Source: Synchiropus splendidus (taxonomy: Eukaryota > Chordata > Actinopteri > Syngnathiformes > Callionymidae). From it: a stretch of 64,000 nt of DNA. Each line of letters opens with the position of its first letter. The first letter of the stretch is position 1. The position numbers and the translations under genes are program-made. The notes below the pieces were generated by a model, which was given only the letters and a program-made list of their open reading frames with translations, was not told where the DNA came from and made no database searches. Shown piece after piece: positions 61,998 through 64,000 of this stretch. Location of the stretch: the NCBI RefSeq assembly GCF_027744825.2, contig NC_071345.1:5550001-5614000 (forward strand), given 5' to 3'.

Positions 61998-64000
61998 GTA
62001 GGACATTGCTTTCACTCCCTCCTCTGTATTGTGGGAATTTTCCTGCTTTGAACAAAGTGTCAAAAGCATGAGCCGTATTCCGCCCTCCAACAACAACATG
62101 CTTGTTTTCCCGCTAAAGCTACTGTGTGAAACGGATCGGTGCGTGTGATAAAACCCCCGCTGGTGTTGTTCTGAACCTGGGTCACTCTACACCACGCTCA
62201 AACAGGAAGTAGAAATCTGAGCTGACGGTGGTGCGTCCCCTCCCAGTCTTGAAATACATTTCCTCATCCCTAACAAAAGGTGTGTGTGTGTGGGGTGGGA
62301 CGGAGGGGTGGGGGCAAGAGAGGGGGTCGAAACTACCACATGATTTGACTCAAAGCCACTGGGCTCATAAATACTTGAACCTTTTTCCTGCTTGCACGCG
62401 GCACACTTATGCAACTTGGGCTGTCAAAGACTTTAAAATGACACCTGAACACCTGAGAGGATGAAGGTAGTCAATTACCTGGTGGATAAAATCTATATAA
62501 ATACTTTTTTTTTCATATTTTTGTTTGAGTCACACTTTTTTTCAGCCACTGTATATTTCATTGTTCCCTATGGCGACCAGAAGTCTGGTTGAGCCTCAGA
62601 GACTCATGTCCCGTGCTGGTCTGTGTGAGTGTTCTTCCTGTTCAGAACCAGAGGTTGAACAACCAGAACATCTGCAGACTCATCTGCTATTGACTACCCA
62701 CTCAGGATAGACAATAGTAGAAGCACTTCAAGTGGACTCTGTAGAATGAAGTGTCAAACACAACCGTACTCAAGTAGAGAACTGAGCACACAAGCACAGG
62801 GGGAATGGAGGTAAAACGTATGAAGATATTTCACCGTAGACTTCAGAGGGAGCAGAGAAGACAAGGGAGAGTCCAGTGTCCAGAAGAACTACCTGAGTAG
62901 AAGAACTGTGTGGAGTTTCTTTCTGAGGTTGGTGAGAGAAAAGGAAGGGTAGTAAACGATGGACTCACCTCGAAGCACTTTCCTGCGTAACTGCATGCAG
63001 GATGTGCTGCCAGCAAATATCTGGGTGTGGTGCATTTTTTAAAGTAAAATATGACCCCAGCCTCCTATGACAAATATAATTTGTCAAAAGTGTATCTGCC
63101 TTGCATCATGTTGTTAAATCGGATACATCAGTTACTTGAGTAAGACAGATGAGATATTCTTCTGTTTTTCCTATCATTTATTTCTCAGTCTTGATTCACC
63201 TGGAAGTTGCTGAGATTTGTAGGTACATCAACATGAACCTGCAAATGAATCATAGTAATCCTCACTAAATCTCTGTGTCTTTTACTTGAACCCCCAATCT
63301 CTGATGAAACCTCCAGATGGACTCAATGGCTCTGTCTGCAGATGAGGTTAGATCTGGCAAAGAGGACGTGTGATGTTTGTCAACACAGTTTTACAAAGTA
63401 AAGATGACTATATTCAAGTTATTTTCAGAAATGTCTCAGAAGGTATTTACTCTGAGTTAGAGATGGAATGGTTACCGGTAAAGTGTATAATATTGTTAAC
63501 CACGTAAAATCCCAGATGGTTAATATTACTGTCAGATGTGAGTTGATATTTCTCATGGCCTTAAAAAGCCATAAAGAATATTGTTTTGGGAATATATATC
63601 AAAAGTTTCTGTCTCATGGGTCTGTTAGAACCAAAAATACATGAGAATGTAGTGTTTGCACGGATCACTGTGCTTTGCTACGCACCAAGAAGTCTCTCCT
63701 GCAGGAGTCCAGCTCAATTCGCAGCTGAAGATCAGCTCCACAAATGCAATAATTTCATAATTGTCAAATATATAATGAAGGTTGTTGATACAACAAAAAT
63801 ATTGTGTTGCATGAATGTGGGTATAACTTCAATCCCAGCCCCAGTGGGGCCCAACTGGCCTCTCCCAAGCCCAGCGTCACCCCAAGAGGGACCCTTGAGG
63901 GCCATCTGGGCTCTTCTAGCTTGATAAATGATAAATCATTTCAGTCAGGATCATGACATGAATTTTTCATTCCGCTACATCCCTACTTTGGGTGTGTTCG
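61998..64000 (+). other. sptlc2: SPTLC2 intron 5 (runs off the window)
   Basis: Begins GTAGGA after the exon ending in TGK. No acceptor followed by the expected next peptide is found to the right edge. It contains a short GT-rich/G-rich patch at about 62,281-62,325. Short frames here have no coding support. Confidence 0.8.

Overview
The window reads as nuclear DNA of a ray-finned (teleost) fish. Two recognisable vertebrate genes have short GT-AG introns. The repeats are those usual in teleost genomes: 5'-truncated LINE tails of Rex1-like, L2-like and RTE-like type, short foldback DNA elements flanked by TA, and many microsatellites including a long GATA/GACA block.

Layout. Positions 1-46,440 form a gene-poor region in which I could support no coding exon. 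It holds AT, GT, TATTT, GATA/GACA and CATA simple repeats, at least six copies of a TA-flanked foldback element, a mariner-like non-autonomous element, LINE tails, a 1.1-kb composite foldback element built from inverted minisatellite arrays, a 21-bp minisatellite with a 169-bp higher-order period, and two pairs of duplicated non-coding segments. Positions 46,526-51,017 (+) hold a complete 14-exon SNW1 (SKIP) gene of 536 codons, with promoter-like motifs upstream and a poly(A) signal at 51,414. Positions 53,205-55,166 (-) hold an uninterrupted 653-codon reading frame for a proline-rich, coiled-coil, acidic protein that I do not recognise. From 56,583 (+) to the right edge lie the first five coding exons (256 codons) of SPTLC2; the rest of the gene is beyond the window.

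Context. SNW1 followed by SPTLC2 on the same strand is the vertebrate order known from human 14q24.3. In human, SLIRP and ALKBH1 lie between them. Here that 5.6-kb interval holds only the unknown intronless gene, on the opposite strand. SNW1 is a spliceosomal and transcription-coactivator protein of the nucleus, and SPTLC2 is a subunit of serine palmitoyltransferase in the ER. They share no pathway, so their neighbourhood is conserved synteny rather than an operon-like unit.

The strongest candidate for something undescribed is the intronless gene at 53,205-55,166. Next come the composite inverted-minisatellite element at 35,091-36,182 and the duplicated non-coding segment at 31.6 and 34.5 kb. 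Family names for repeats are from memory of teleost repeats and were not searched.
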